A stretch of DNA of 64,000 bases from Paenibacillus tundrae (lineage in GTDB: Bacteria; Bacillota; Bacilli; Paenibacillales; Paenibacillaceae). Positions 18,579-28,276 of the stretch are shown piece after piece. The number at the start of each line of letters is the position of its first letter. Position 1 is the stretch's first letter. Location of the stretch: NCBI RefSeq assembly GCF_036884255.1, contig NZ_CP145605.1, positions 5,765,001 to 5,829,000 on the forward strand, given 5' to 3'. The notes below the pieces were generated by a model, which saw only the letters and a list, made by a program, of their open reading frames with translations, was not told where the DNA came from and made no database searches. The position numbers and the translations under genes are program-made.

Positions 18579-19973
18579 ATGTCTACGAATTTGGCAGGTC
18601 GAGTGCTGGAAGAGACACACTTGCAAGAAAATATCAGTGTGGACGACTCCCTGAAACCGAAGCAGGAGAGCGAAAGAACGATTGGATCGATCGCTTACAT
18701 GTTTATGTGGATCGGGGATGGCGTGAACCTTGGCAACATGACACTTGGAGCAAGTCTCATTGTCGCTGGTGTCGCTACACTCAATGTATTTCAGACGTTC
18801 GTGGCGGCTATGGTTGCGATCGGCATCATTTCTGTGATCTTTGCCATTAACGACCGATTCGGTTATCGAACGGGAATCCCTTACGTTGTTCAATTGCGTA
18901 TGTCATTCGGCATCAAAGGTTCCATTATTTCCTCCTTCTTACGCGGTGTGCCCGCCATCGTCTGGTACGGCTTCCAGAGCTGGGTCGGAGGAACCGCACT
19001 GAACGAAATTGTCAAAGTGCTCAGTGGCGGTAGCTTCGACAGTGTTGTCATTTGTTTCATCGTATTGCAGGCAGTTCAGATTATCCTTTCACTTTATGGC
19101 TTTCATGCGATCAAGTGGGTGGAGACCCTCGCCTCTGTTGTTATTATGCTAGCCCTCGTCTACGTCTTCAGTATATTGCTCAATTCTCACAGCACAGCGA
19201 TCACCGAAAATTGGGTAAATGCGCAAGGTACATGGGGACTTCCATTCTTCGCTTTCATCATGGTATTCCTAGGCAACTATGCGGCGATCTTCCTGAGTGC
19301 TGGTGACTATTCCCGTGAGCTTAAGAGTGGCATCAGTGACAAAAAGCGTAGCATGCTCTACTTCCTCCCTATCGTTATCGCATATGGTTTCGTCCTCACG
19401 ATTGGGGCAATGATGGCTGCAGCAACAGGAATTTCAAATCCCGTTAAAGCGTTCGCTGTTATCGTTGACAATCCATATATCACTGTCGCTGTATCTGCAT
19501 TTATCGTCATTGGTGCAGTTGCTGTCAACATGGTCGCCAATATCGTGCCACCGGCTTATGTCATCTCGCTTGTCACCAAGCTAAAATACAAAACATCTGT
19601 CATTATTACTGGATTACTTGCGCTCTGCTCCTTCCCATGGGTACTCGTGCAGGATTCTTCCGCTCAAGGTTTAAACACATTCATCCTGATCTACTCCGCT
19701 TTCCTTGGCCCAATCGTGGCGATCATGCTAGTCGAATACTACATCCTACGTAGGCAGAAGGTAGATACGACCGAGCTCTATCTGGACAACGGTTCATTCA
19801 AAGGCTACAATCCGAGCGCCCTACTAGCCATGTTAATTGGAGCCGGAGCTGCGTTCCTGCTGGTTGACGTCGGCTGGATCATTGGATTCGTCGTAGCAGG
19901 CATTGCATACCTACTGCTCAGCAAATTCGCATTCAAAGGATCATCATTCAAAAAAGGCACCATTTACGAATAA
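18579..19973 (+). CDS. pucI: NCS1-family permease, likely allantoin permease
   Basis: About 464 residues from the ATG at 18579, which has AGGAGTGGGGCGG upstream; a start at 18528 would add 17 Arg-rich residues. Twelve membrane helices and the NCS1 pattern (IGDGVNLGN in helix 1, WYGFQSWVGG in helix 3). Close relatives are Bacillus PucI (allantoin) and cytosine/purine permeases CodB. Allantoinase follows by 22 bp, which supports allantoin as substrate. It would import allantoin with a cation at the cell membrane. Confidence 0.88.
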   Translation: MSTNLAGRVLEETHLQENISVDDSLKPKQESERTIGSIAYMFMWIGDGVNLGNMTLGASLIVAGVATLNVFQTFVAAMVAIGIISVIFAINDRFGYRTGIPYVVQLRMSFGIKGSIISSFLRGVPAIVWYGFQSWVGGTALNEIVKVLSGGSFDSVVICFIVLQAVQIILSLYGFHAIKWVETLASVVIMLALVYVFSILLNSHSTAITENWVNAQGTWGLPFFAFIMVFLGNYAAIFLSAGDYSRELKSGISDKKRSMLYFLPIVIAYGFVLTIGAMMAAATGISNPVKAFAVIVDNPYITVAVSAFIVIGAVAVNMVANIVPPAYVISLVTKLKYKTSVIITGLLALCSFPWVLVQDSSAQGLNTFILIYSAFLGPIVAIMLVEYYILRRQKVDTTELYLDNGSFKGYNPSALLAMLIGAGAAFLLVDVGWIIGFVVAGIAYLLLSKFAFKGSSFKKGTIYE

Positions 19974-19995
19974 TCATAGAAGAGGAGAGTTGTGT

Positions 19996-21351
19996 ATGGA
20001 ACGTTACGATCTGGTTGTACGCGGCGGCAGCGTAGTGCTGCCGGACGGTGTCAAGAAAGTCGATGTCGGTATCAAAGATGGAAAAATCGCGGCAATTGCC
20101 GCCAAACTGGAGGGTGAGGCTGAGCATACTTATGATGCAGACGGATCTCATGTGTTTCCAGGTATGATCGACGTACACGTCCATTTCAGCGAACCAGGAC
20201 GAGAGCATTGGGAAGGTTTTACGACTGGATCGGCTATGATGGCCGCAGGCGGTTGTACCACTTTCTTCGATATGCCACTGAACGGTATTCCCTCCACGGT
20301 GAATGAAGAAGCCCTGCTGGAGAAAGCTCGGATTGGAAATGAAAAATCACTTGTCGATTTCGGGCTCTGGGGCGGTCTCGTACCAGGGAATGAAGATGAC
20401 TTGCAACCGCTGGCAGAGTCGGGGGTAATCGGGTTCAAAGCATTCCTGTCCACAACTGGCAACAAAGAATTCGAAGCCGTGGATGATATGACGCTGCTTA
20501 CGGGCATGAAGAAGATTGCAGCGCTAGGCAAGGTGCTGGCTCTGCATTCGGAGAGTGCAGCGATCACCAACTGGCTAAAAGATGAAAAAGAAGCAGCAGG
20601 ACTCTTCAGTGCCGACGATTATCTGGAGACTCGTCCGATTATCGCCGAAGTCGAAGCTGTAGAACGCGCCCTGTACTATTCGGAAATAACAGGCTGCGCA
20701 CTGCATTTCGTGCATATTAGTTCTGCTGCAGCAGTAGCGAGTATCGAAGCTGCCAAAGCTCGTGGCATGAACGTAACGGTCGAGACTTGCCCACACTATC
20801 TACTCTTTAACCACGATAGCCTGCGGGAAAAAGGAAGCATCGCCAAGTGTGCTCCTCCACTGCGGGAAGCAGACGAACAACAACGACTCATCTCCCTGCT
20901 GGCAGAAGGAAAATTTGATATGTTATCGTCGGATCATTCGCCCTGTCCGTACGATATGAAGGATCCAAAAGATTTCAATCTATTCCAAGCATGGGGCGGC
21001 ATTAGCGGCGGACAATTCACCCTACTGTCAGCGTTGGAACTTGCATTAGCAAACAACATTCCGCTGGAGCACGTTGCCGCTTGGACAGCGTCCAATCCAG
21101 CAGAGCGCTTCGGTCTTGCGGAGCGTAAAGGTAGCATCGTCACCGGAATGGATGCTGATCTCGCCATCGTTGATCTGAACAAAACGTTTACGGTGACTGA
21201 AGAGAACTATTATGCTAAGCACAAACAAAGTCTCTACATCGGTCATTCATTCCCAAGCAGTGTGATAGGTACCATCGTCCGTGGACATGTCGTTGTTCGC
21301 AGCGGCGAGGTGCTCACCGAGGTGAATGAAGGCAACTGGCAGAAGCCATAA
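19996..21351 (+). CDS. allB: Allantoinase
   Basis: 451 residues from the ATG at 19996, which follows AGAGGAGAG. Cyclic amidohydrolase that opens allantoin to allantoate. The metal ligands are the HVH in DVHVHFSEPG (about residue 60), the carbamylated Lys in GFKAFLST (about 150), His in LHSES and HFVHISS, and Asp in SSDHSPC. PucH is the Bacillus name. It is the last gene of the cluster; a strong hairpin lies 38 bp downstream. Dihydropyrimidinase is a relative, but the DMPLNG motif and neighbours favour allantoinase. Confidence 0.94.
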   Translation: MERYDLVVRGGSVVLPDGVKKVDVGIKDGKIAAIAAKLEGEAEHTYDADGSHVFPGMIDVHVHFSEPGREHWEGFTTGSAMMAAGGCTTFFDMPLNGIPSTVNEEALLEKARIGNEKSLVDFGLWGGLVPGNEDDLQPLAESGVIGFKAFLSTTGNKEFEAVDDMTLLTGMKKIAALGKVLALHSESAAITNWLKDEKEAAGLFSADDYLETRPIIAEVEAVERALYYSEITGCALHFVHISSAAAVASIEAAKARGMNVTVETCPHYLLFNHDSLREKGSIAKCAPPLREADEQQRLISLLAEGKFDMLSSDHSPCPYDMKDPKDFNLFQAWGGISGGQFTLLSALELALANNIPLEHVAAWTASNPAERFGLAERKGSIVTGMDADLAIVDLNKTFTVTEENYYAKHKQSLYIGHSFPSSVIGTIVRGHVVVRSGEVLTEVNEGNWQKP

Positions 21352-21388
21352 GGGACTGGAACGAGCGGTTACAGTTAAAGAACACAAA

Positions 21389-21430
21389 AAGCCAGTGAGA
21401 GATATCTTTCTCTCACTGGCTTCTTTTTTC
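21389..21430. terminator. Bidirectional terminator between allB and argH
   Basis: A perfect 14-bp stem (AAGCCAGTGAGAGA with its complement) and a 6-nt loop, with TTCTTTTTTC to the right and an A run to the left. It can end both the ureide unit and the arginine unit. Confidence 0.9.
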
Positions 21431-21471
21431 GTATATTAAGTCTTTATATTTACTTTAACGAAATTCCGGCA

Positions 21472-22875
21472 TTAACCGCGGTTTTTAATCCATTGCTCCG
21501 TGATCTCCAGTACCTTCTCACTGCGTCCAATGGCCTCAGCCACTTGACCTGAAGCTGTACCGCCGTAGACGTTACGTGCGTTAACCACCGCCTCTGGTTG
21601 CAGCACATCGTAGATGCGCTCATCGAACAGCTCGGAGAATTGACGGAATTCTTCGATCGTCAGATCCAGCAAATACTTGCCGTTTTGGATGCAGTACAAT
21701 ACAGTCTTACCAATCACTTCATGCGCTTGACGGAATGGCAAGCCTTCGCCTACGAGGAAATCGGCAATATCTGTAGCGTTCGAGAAGTCCTGGTTCACAG
21801 CCTGACGCATGCGATCCTTGTTCACCTTCATTGTAGCGATCATCGGTGCGAACAATTGCAGCGCACCTTCCAGTGTAGCCACTGTATCGAACATGCCTTC
21901 TTTGTCTTCCTGCATATCCTTGTTGTACGCAAGCGGAAGAGATTTCAGTACAGTCAGCAACCCGATCAGGTTACCGTAGACACGTCCTGTTTTCCCACGA
22001 ACGAGTTCAGGAACGTCTGGGTTTTTCTTCTGTGGCATAATGCTGCTACCTGTGCAGAACGCATCATCCAGTTCAACGAATCCAAACTCCGTGCTGCTCC
22101 ACAGCACCAATTCTTCACTCAATCGGGACAAGTGAGTCATAATGAGCGATGCTGCTGCCAGGAACTCAACAATAAAGTCACGGTCACTCACGGCATCCAA
22201 ACTATTTTCATATACGCCATCAAAGCCCAGTTGTTCAGCTACAAAATGACGGTCTATCGGGAACGTTGTTCCAGCAAGTGCACCCGCGCCAAGTGGCAGA
22301 ACGTTAATTCGTTTGTAGCTATCCATCAGACGTTCAGCATCCCGTTGGAACATTGACACATAGGCCATCAGATGGTGGGCAAACAGAATAGGCTGTGCCC
22401 GCTGAAGATGCGTATAACCCGGTACGATGGTATCGAGATTGTCTTTCGCTTGTCCGATCAGCGCTTCCTGCAAGGAATGCAACATTCCTACAAAACCAAC
22501 CACGCGCTCACGCAGATACAAGTGCATATCGGTTGCCACTTGGTCATTCCGGCTACGGCCTGTATGTAATTTGCCGCCTACAGGGCCAATGGTCTCAATG
22601 AGATTTTTCTCAATGTTCATGTGGATGTCTTCATCAGATACGGAGAATTCCACTTCGCCGGCACGGATTTTATGCAACACGGTAATCAAGCCTTCTTTGA
22701 TCGTTTCCACGTCTTCCGCAGGCAAAATGCCGCATTTGCCCAGCATCGTCACATGGGCCAAGCTACCTTGAATGTCTTCCTCAGCCAATGCTTTGTCGAA
22801 ATTAATCGATGCGGTATATTCCTCAACTAGATGATTCGTTTGTTTGGTAAAACGTCCTCCCCAAAGCTTGCTCAC
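21472..22875 (-). CDS. argH: Argininosuccinate lyase
   Basis: About 467 residues from the GTG at 22875, which follows AAAGGGGAG and gives the usual N-terminus SKLWGGRFTK; the ATG at 22905 adds ten residues. The fumarase/aspartase signature SSIMPQKKNPD holds the catalytic Ser loop (about residue 283), and TGRSRNDQVATD is conserved. It splits argininosuccinate into arginine and fumarate, the last step of the pathway. It is the last gene of the arg run, separated from argG by 325 bp that carry a repeat. Confidence 0.97.
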   Translation of the reverse strand: MSKLWGGRFTKQTNHLVEEYTASINFDKALAEEDIQGSLAHVTMLGKCGILPAEDVETIKEGLITVLHKIRAGEVEFSVSDEDIHMNIEKNLIETIGPVGGKLHTGRSRNDQVATDMHLYLRERVVGFVGMLHSLQEALIGQAKDNLDTIVPGYTHLQRAQPILFAHHLMAYVSMFQRDAERLMDSYKRINVLPLGAGALAGTTFPIDRHFVAEQLGFDGVYENSLDAVSDRDFIVEFLAAASLIMTHLSRLSEELVLWSSTEFGFVELDDAFCTGSSIMPQKKNPDVPELVRGKTGRVYGNLIGLLTVLKSLPLAYNKDMQEDKEGMFDTVATLEGALQLFAPMIATMKVNKDRMRQAVNQDFSNATDIADFLVGEGLPFRQAHEVIGKTVLYCIQNGKYLLDLTIEEFRQFSELFDERIYDVLQPEAVVNARNVYGGTASGQVAEAIGRSEKVLEITEQWIKNRG

Positions 22876-22997
22876 GGTGAGTACTCCCCTTTCGCTCATG
22901 GACAAAGCCGCTCCTGCCAGATATGCAAGAACGGCCTGCCTTGTCAGTTATATTTGGATGGCTCTATACATTGAACTAAAACACCTTTTACTACTCA

Positions 22998-23192
22998 CCA
23001 CTCCAATGACAGAACAACCTCCTGATCGCTGTTACCCCCAGATTTTTTTGATTCCCTTTTCTAAAAGGAAAATCCGGGGATAGCTTATGCTTCCGATGTA
23101 GCTTTCTCAAGGAAAGCTTGTAGCGAACGCTTCGCTTCCTCCGGTTATTTCTGTCCTCTACGTTTTCGTGTAAATGTTTTATTCAATATATA
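22998..23192. repeat. Intergenic hairpin repeat R1, copy 1 (argG-argH spacer)
   Basis: About 190 bp resembling the segment at 35054-35262 almost throughout (shared blocks include CAATGACAGAACAACCT and TTATGCTTCCGATGTAGC). It holds a stem-loop CCCC-AGATTTT...AAAATCC-GGGG and a second inverted repeat GCTTTC...GAAAGC. It ends close to the argG stop. No protein is evident. Confidence 0.8.
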
Positions 23193-23200
23193 GAATGTAA

Positions 23201-24439
23201 TTAGTTGTTTTTGTTTTGCTCTACGCCGGAGTTTACTTTCAGACGCAGTGCGTTCAGGCGGATAAAGCCTGTTGCATCGCCTTGATCGTATGCTTGCGTA
23301 GGATCAGCTTCCATCGTTGCGATGTCTGGGTTGTACAAGCTGACAGGGCTTTTCACGCCAGCGCCGATAATGTTACCTTTATACAGTTTCACACGAACTG
23401 TACCCGTTACGTTTTTTTGACTTTCGCTCACGAGTGCTTGCAGCGCAAGACGCTCTGGTGCGAACCAGAAGCCGTTGTATACGAGCGTGCTGTAACGTGT
23501 GATCAAGCTATCACGCAGGTTCATGACTTCGCGATCCATCGTGATGGATTCCATTTTGCGGTGTGCAGTAAATAGAATGGTTCCGCCTGGTGTTTCGTAC
23601 ACGCCACGGCTCTTCATTCCGACAAAACGGTTCTCGACCATATCCACACGGCCAATACCATGTTTGCCACCCAGCTCATTCAATTGCTCCATTACTTGCA
23701 GTGGGCTGAGACGTTCACCGTTGAGGGCTACGCAGTCGCCTTGTTCGAATTCCAGTTCAACATATTCTGCCTGATCTGGCGCATCTTCAGGCGCACTGCT
23801 GAGCAAGAACATGTCTTTGTTCTCGTCCGTGCTTGGATCGAACCAAGGATCTTCGAGCACACCGCTCTCATAGCTGATATGCAAGAGGTTACGGTCTGTA
23901 GAGTAAGGTTTAGCCGCAGATGCCGTTACTGGAATACCGTGTTTCTCAGCATATGCAATCATCTCTGCACGTCCTGGGAATTGGTTACGGAACTCTTCCA
24001 GACGCCAAGGTGCGATTACTGCAATATCAGGTGTTAGTGCAGCTGCGTTCAACTCAAAGCGAACTTGGTCATTCCCTTTACCTGTCGCACCGTGAGCAAT
24101 TGCTGTAGCACCTTCTGCACGAGCGATGTCCACCATACGTTTAGCAATCAGAGGACGTGCGATACTTGTACCGAGCAAATATTGTCCTTCGTAAAGCGCG
24201 CCCGCTTGGAACATAGGGTAGATGAAGTCTTTTGCGAACTCGTCGCGCAGGTCATCGATGTATACTTTGGAAGCACCTGTTGCCAGTGCTTTTTCCTCCA
24301 AGCCGTCCAATTCATCCTTTTGACCGATATCTGCCGTAAATGCGATGATCTCAGCGTCATAAGTTTCTTTCAACCATTTCAAAATTACAGATGTGTCCAA
24401 CCCGCCGGAATAGGCGAGTACGATTTTTTCTTTAGCCAT
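23201..24439 (-). CDS. argG: Argininosuccinate synthase
   Basis: 412 residues, normal length. The N-terminal PP-loop AYSGGLDTSV binds ATP, and TGKGNDQVRFE is conserved in the synthetase domain. It joins citrulline and aspartate using ATP, giving argininosuccinate. The ATG follows GGGGAGGAC. It lies 104 bp after argF and 325 bp before argH on the same strand. Confidence 0.97.
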   Translation of the reverse strand: MAKEKIVLAYSGGLDTSVILKWLKETYDAEIIAFTADIGQKDELDGLEEKALATGASKVYIDDLRDEFAKDFIYPMFQAGALYEGQYLLGTSIARPLIAKRMVDIARAEGATAIAHGATGKGNDQVRFELNAAALTPDIAVIAPWRLEEFRNQFPGRAEMIAYAEKHGIPVTASAAKPYSTDRNLLHISYESGVLEDPWFDPSTDENKDMFLLSSAPEDAPDQAEYVELEFEQGDCVALNGERLSPLQVMEQLNELGGKHGIGRVDMVENRFVGMKSRGVYETPGGTILFTAHRKMESITMDREVMNLRDSLITRYSTLVYNGFWFAPERLALQALVSESQKNVTGTVRVKLYKGNIIGAGVKSPVSLYNPDIATMEADPTQAYDQGDATGFIRLNALRLKVNSGVEQNKNN

Positions 24440-24543
24440 GTCTAATAGGTCCTCCCCAAGTTCAATTACTCACTATACAAATTATATTTAATCTATCATC
24501 GCGAAATCCGCATATAAAATCAACCCATTCACGCAAATAGCAG

Positions 24544-25512
24544 CTATTCGCTCATTAACGCAGCCATCAAAGCCTTCTGTGCGTGCAGACGATTCTCTGC
24601 TTGATCGAAGATCAAGGAGTTTGGCCCATCGATTACGCCTGCGCTTACTTCCTCTCCACGGTGAGCCGGGAGGCAGTGCAGGAACATGTAGTCCGGCTTC
24701 GCAACCTTCATCAATTCTTCGTTCACCTGATACGCAGCAAATGCTTGCTCACGAATCTTCTGTTCTTCCTCAAAGCCCATGCTCGCCCACACATCCGTGT
24801 ACACGATATCCGCATCTTTAACCGCTTCTTCGGCACTATACGTCACCACAACCTGTGATCCGCTCTCCTGTGCAATGCTGCGTGCTTGTTCTACGATTGC
24901 ACTGTCCGCCTCATAGCCTTCAGGAGTCGCTACAGCTACATGCATCCCCATCTTAGCTGCGCCAAGCATCAGGGAGTGTGCCATGTTATTGCCGTCTCCG
25001 ACGTAAGCCATTTTGAGACCTACAAGCTTACCCTTGTGCTCCAGCACCGTTTGGAAATCCGCCAGTACCTGGCATGGATGTGCCGCATCACTCAATCCAT
25101 TGATGACAGGAACATCTGCATGTTCTGCCAACTCAGTTACATTATGGTGCCCAAAGGTACGGATCATAATGCCGTCAAGATACCGGGACAACACTTTAGC
25201 CGTATCATGCGTTGTTTCGCCGCGACCCAGCTGAATATCATTTTTGCTCAGGAAGAGTGCGTGCCCACCTAGCTGGAACATACCTACTTCAAAAGATACA
25301 CGTGTACGTGTAGATGATTTTTCAAAAATCAGTCCAATTGTTTTACCCTTCAAAGGCTGAAAAGGCACACCGTTTTTTTGCTTGCCTTTGATCTCGATGG
25401 CAAGATCGAGTAGATAACGAATTTCTTCTGCCGTATAATCGGTGAATTCAATAAAGTCCCGGCCTCTTAGGTCGATCTTCTGGATCTTCTCTGTTGATTG
25501 AACTTGTGTCAT
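24544..25512 (-). CDS. argF: Ornithine carbamoyltransferase
   Basis: 322 residues from the ATG at 25512, which follows AAGGAGGG; an upstream GTG frame adds 14 residues without support. Carbamoyl phosphate motif STRTR (about residue 60), HPCQVLAD (about 137) and the ornithine-binding HCLPAHRGEE (about 275) are intact. It makes citrulline from ornithine and carbamoyl phosphate. The arginine-specific carAB genes that sit before argF in Bacillus are absent here, so carbamoyl phosphate must come from another locus. Confidence 0.97.
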   Translation of the reverse strand: MTQVQSTEKIQKIDLRGRDFIEFTDYTAEEIRYLLDLAIEIKGKQKNGVPFQPLKGKTIGLIFEKSSTRTRVSFEVGMFQLGGHALFLSKNDIQLGRGETTHDTAKVLSRYLDGIMIRTFGHHNVTELAEHADVPVINGLSDAAHPCQVLADFQTVLEHKGKLVGLKMAYVGDGNNMAHSLMLGAAKMGMHVAVATPEGYEADSAIVEQARSIAQESGSQVVVTYSAEEAVKDADIVYTDVWASMGFEEEQKIREQAFAAYQVNEELMKVAKPDYMFLHCLPAHRGEEVSAGVIDGPNSLIFDQAENRLHAQKALMAALMSE

Positions 25513-25742
25513 GTTAATAATGCCCTCCTTATTTCCGGTTCCCTGCACCCGCATGTGCAGAAGTTAGTAATCGTCTGGAATACTTCCCATCATGACTGCG
25601 AATGACCTACTTATGCTGCATGAACACGCGGCTACAGGGAATTCATCATCAGAATACTACGCCGGAGCCGCTCATGGCCCCGGAATAGAAATTTTTCTGA
25701 AAAGTATCAAGTATCCATGCTATCTGAACCTATCCCTGCGGA

Positions 25743-27005
25743 TTAGGCGTTCTTCGCTGCGACATGCTCTTCAATGAGTGTTGCCACCAAGGAAACAGCC
25801 TCGTCGATCTCTTCTTTGCTCACATACAAGTTCGGAAGCAAACGAATGACATTCGGCCCTGCAGACACAAACAAAATACCACGTTTCTGCCCTGCAACCA
25901 CGATATCGCCTACCGCTTCTTCACATTCAATACCGACCAACAAGCCCAATCCACGAACTTCTTTGACAAAGGAATTTCCCGCCAAACGTTCTCTCAAGGA
26001 GCTCATCAGATATTCGCCCATCTCCGCTGCACGTTCAGGCAGTTTATCTTCCAGCATCGTTTCGATCGTTGCAATGACAACCGAGGAAGCAAGTGGTGTA
26101 CCACCAAATGTGGTTGCGTGACTACCTGCGGTAAATGCATCTTTCAGATAGCCTTTGCCTAGCATAGCTCCAACAGGGAAGCCGCTACCGATGCCTTTAG
26201 CCACTGTGAAAATGTCAGGTTCAATGCCGTAATGTTCATGCGCGAACAATTTACCGGTACGCCCCATTCCCGTCTGTACTTCATCCACAATCAATAACAA
26301 TCCATGCTTCTCGCATAGCTGCTGAACAAACTGCAAGAACTCAGGCTTAACCGGATGCACGCCGCCCTCAGCTTGCACCATTTCCAACATAATTGCCGCC
26401 GTGTGTGGCCCAATCGCCGCTTCAAGTGCTGCATTGTCATGCAAAGGAACGGTAACAAATCCTGCTGGCAATGGCAAAAAGCCCTCTTTTACCTTATCCT
26501 GTCCTGTAGCTGTTAATGTAGCCAATGTCCGTCCGTGGAAGGATTGCGCAAAAGTAATGACCTCGTAACGATCTGCGCCTTTCACCTTCTGGTGATAACG
26601 ACGAGCTAGTTTAATCGCTGCTTCGTTCGCCTCGGCACCACTGTTGCAGAAGAACACTGCATCTGCACACGTATTCGCAGTCAATAAAGCTGCTGCACGT
26701 TCTTGGCCTGGAATCTGGAACAGGTTAGATACATGCCATAGCTCATCGATCTGCGCTTTCAGCTTCGCGCCAACCTTCTCTGGTGCATGACCAAGGCTCG
26801 TTACAGCCAATCCGCACATGAAGTCGAGGTAACGGTTGCCCTGATCGTCCCACAGCCAGCTACCTTTTCCCTTAACTAAGCTAATAGGATAACGTGCGTA
26901 GGTTTGAAAAAGAGAGCTTTCTGTCTGAGCCGCTGATGCTGCTCCTGTCGCAGTCGCGCCCGCTACTGCTGTGCCAGTGGCTGTTTGTTCTTTACTATTT
27001 GCCAT
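25743..27005 (-). CDS. argD: Acetylornithine aminotransferase
   Basis: About 420 residues. The start is GTG at 27008 or ATG at 27005; both follow GGGAGTGTGAAAG, and I give the ATG. Class III PLP aminotransferase with the cofactor Asp in DEVQTGMGRTG and the Schiff-base Lys in TVAKGIGSGFP. It converts N-acetylglutamate semialdehyde to N-acetylornithine. The first 25 residues are an Ala/Thr-rich extension that is not part of the fold and looks poorly conserved. It follows argB by 39 bp. Confidence 0.95.
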   Translation of the reverse strand: MANSKEQTATGTAVAGATATGAASAAQTESSLFQTYARYPISLVKGKGSWLWDDQGNRYLDFMCGLAVTSLGHAPEKVGAKLKAQIDELWHVSNLFQIPGQERAAALLTANTCADAVFFCNSGAEANEAAIKLARRYHQKVKGADRYEVITFAQSFHGRTLATLTATGQDKVKEGFLPLPAGFVTVPLHDNAALEAAIGPHTAAIMLEMVQAEGGVHPVKPEFLQFVQQLCEKHGLLLIVDEVQTGMGRTGKLFAHEHYGIEPDIFTVAKGIGSGFPVGAMLGKGYLKDAFTAGSHATTFGGTPLASSVVIATIETMLEDKLPERAAEMGEYLMSSLRERLAGNSFVKEVRGLGLLVGIECEEAVGDIVVAGQKRGILFVSAGPNVIRLLPNLYVSKEEIDEAVSLVATLIEEHVAAKNA

Positions 27006-27044
27006 CACCTTTCACACTCCCATCCTCGATTTAATATAAGAATC

Positions 27045-27884
27045 CTACTGCATCCGGATAATTCGCGTTCCGATCGTTTCCCCTTGTAACACCCGGCTCA
27101 AAATCTTCGGCTCACTACCGTCTACGATGACAACCTCACGCACATCCCCATGAATACAAGCGATAGCTGCTCGCACTTTAGGAATCATACCACCGTATAT
27201 TTCACCGGTTTGAATCATATCTTCAATCTCCTGTACAGAGACAGATGGCAATACTTTTTTCTCACCGTTCACAGTCTTCATAATCCCTGGAACGTCAGTG
27301 ACTACGATCATTCGGCTGACACCCAAGTGAGAAGCTACTGCACCTGCCGCTGTATCGGCATTGATGTTATAACGTTGCCCCGAGGCATCCACGCCCACAG
27401 GCGCAATGACAGGCATATACCCCATCTGCACAACACCTTGGATAATCTCCGCTTGGACACTAGTCACATCGCCAACCCAACCAATCTCCGCATGGTTGCT
27501 GACTGGTTTTGCTTGAATTAAACCGCCGTCAACTCCCGATAATCCGAGTGCACGCCCACCCACACGTTGGATTAAACGTACAATTTGTTTGTTGATGCTA
27601 CCTGCCAGCACCATCTCTACGACATCCAGTACAGGCTCCGTCGTCTTACGCAAACCGTTAACAAATTCCGTATCAATGCCCAGCTTCGCCAGGTTCTCCG
27701 AGATTGCAGGGCCTCCACCATGTACGATCACAGGCTGAGTTCCTTGAGATTGAAGATCACGCAGATCGGCAAAAAAGGATTCAGGCAACGCCGCAAGCGT
27801 GCTGCCTCCGCATTTCATAACGAACATCTGCTTCTCGGCTCTAGCTTTGCTTCCAGTCTCTTCATTCTGTAATGTCGAGGTCAT
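27045..27884 (-). CDS. argB: Acetylglutamate kinase
   Basis: About 279 residues from the ATG at 27884, which has AAAGGAG eight bases upstream; earlier in-frame starts are too close to or before that site. Amino-acid kinase fold with MKCGGSTLA at the N-terminus and VIVHGGGPAISENLAKLG (about residue 55) for acetylglutamate binding. It phosphorylates N-acetylglutamate, the committed and often feedback-inhibited step. The preceding 392-bp gap to argJ carries repeats. Confidence 0.96.
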   Translation of the reverse strand: MTSTLQNEETGSKARAEKQMFVMKCGGSTLAALPESFFADLRDLQSQGTQPVIVHGGGPAISENLAKLGIDTEFVNGLRKTTEPVLDVVEMVLAGSINKQIVRLIQRVGGRALGLSGVDGGLIQAKPVSNHAEIGWVGDVTSVQAEIIQGVVQMGYMPVIAPVGVDASGQRYNINADTAAGAVASHLGVSRMIVVTDVPGIMKTVNGEKKVLPSVSVQEIEDMIQTGEIYGGMIPKVRAAIACIHGDVREVVIVDGSEPKILSRVLQGETIGTRIIRMQ

Positions 27885-27976
27885 GAGCATGGCTCCTTTC
27901 ATTCTAACCTTTAAAAGGCTTAACACTTAATTGATCCACTATAGACGAGTCCAACCGTTCCAAATTCGGATCGTTC

Positions 27977-28064
27977 TTCCGATCGCCGTTGTCTCCAGAT
28001 TTTTTTTAATCCCCCTGCTAAATGGGAAAATCCGGAGACAAATGCGAACGCTACGCTTCTACAG
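27977..28064. repeat. Repeat R1, copy 3 (shortened)
   Basis: Shares the core of copies 1 and 2: TTCCGATCGC, CCAGATTTTTTT, GGGAAAATCCGG and GCGAACGCT/TGCTTCT. Its stem is TTGTCTCC/GGAGACAA where copy 1 has CCCC/GGGG, so both sides of the stem change together, as expected for a conserved RNA or DNA hairpin. Confidence 0.7.
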
Positions 28065-28193
28065 AATCGATTCCGACTTTTCCACTACCTTTGTCTATAA
28101 ATAAATTTAATTAGAAGTTTAACCCTTATTAATTTCCCTATATATTTTGGTAAAACCTACATATTAATCATGTAGCTATCGATCAATAAAAAG

Positions 28194-28269
28194 ATTTCGG
28201 CTGAATCCCATATCGGGCGCTGAGATGCCGTCAGGCATCCTTTGTAATCAAAAGCAAAACTTTTGAACT
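28194..28269 (-). repeat. Intergenic repeat R2, copy A
   Basis: Read on the minus strand it matches 38612-38683 (for example TTTTGATTAC, AAGGATGCCTGAC and GGCATCTCAGC, ATTCAGCCGAAAT). It has a small stem GATGCC-TGAC-GGCATC. It ends seven bases before the argJ stop. Confidence 0.75.
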
Positions 28270-28276
28270 GTCTCTA

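Larger units (their letters stand above)
27885..28276. other. Repeat-bearing spacer between argJ and argB
   Basis: 392 bp without a gene. It holds R1 copy 3 (27977-28064) and R2 copy A (28194-28269), separated by AT-rich sequence. No promoter was evident to me. Confidence 0.7.

Noticed and set aside
21598..22356. 252-codon plus-strand frame opposite argH
   Set aside because: Antisense shadow with unusual Cys/His/Gln content.
23005..23083. Short frame beginning MTEQP in R1, also present in copy 2
   Set aside because: The frame differs between copies after about 20 codons because of indels, so it is repeat similarity rather than a conserved peptide.
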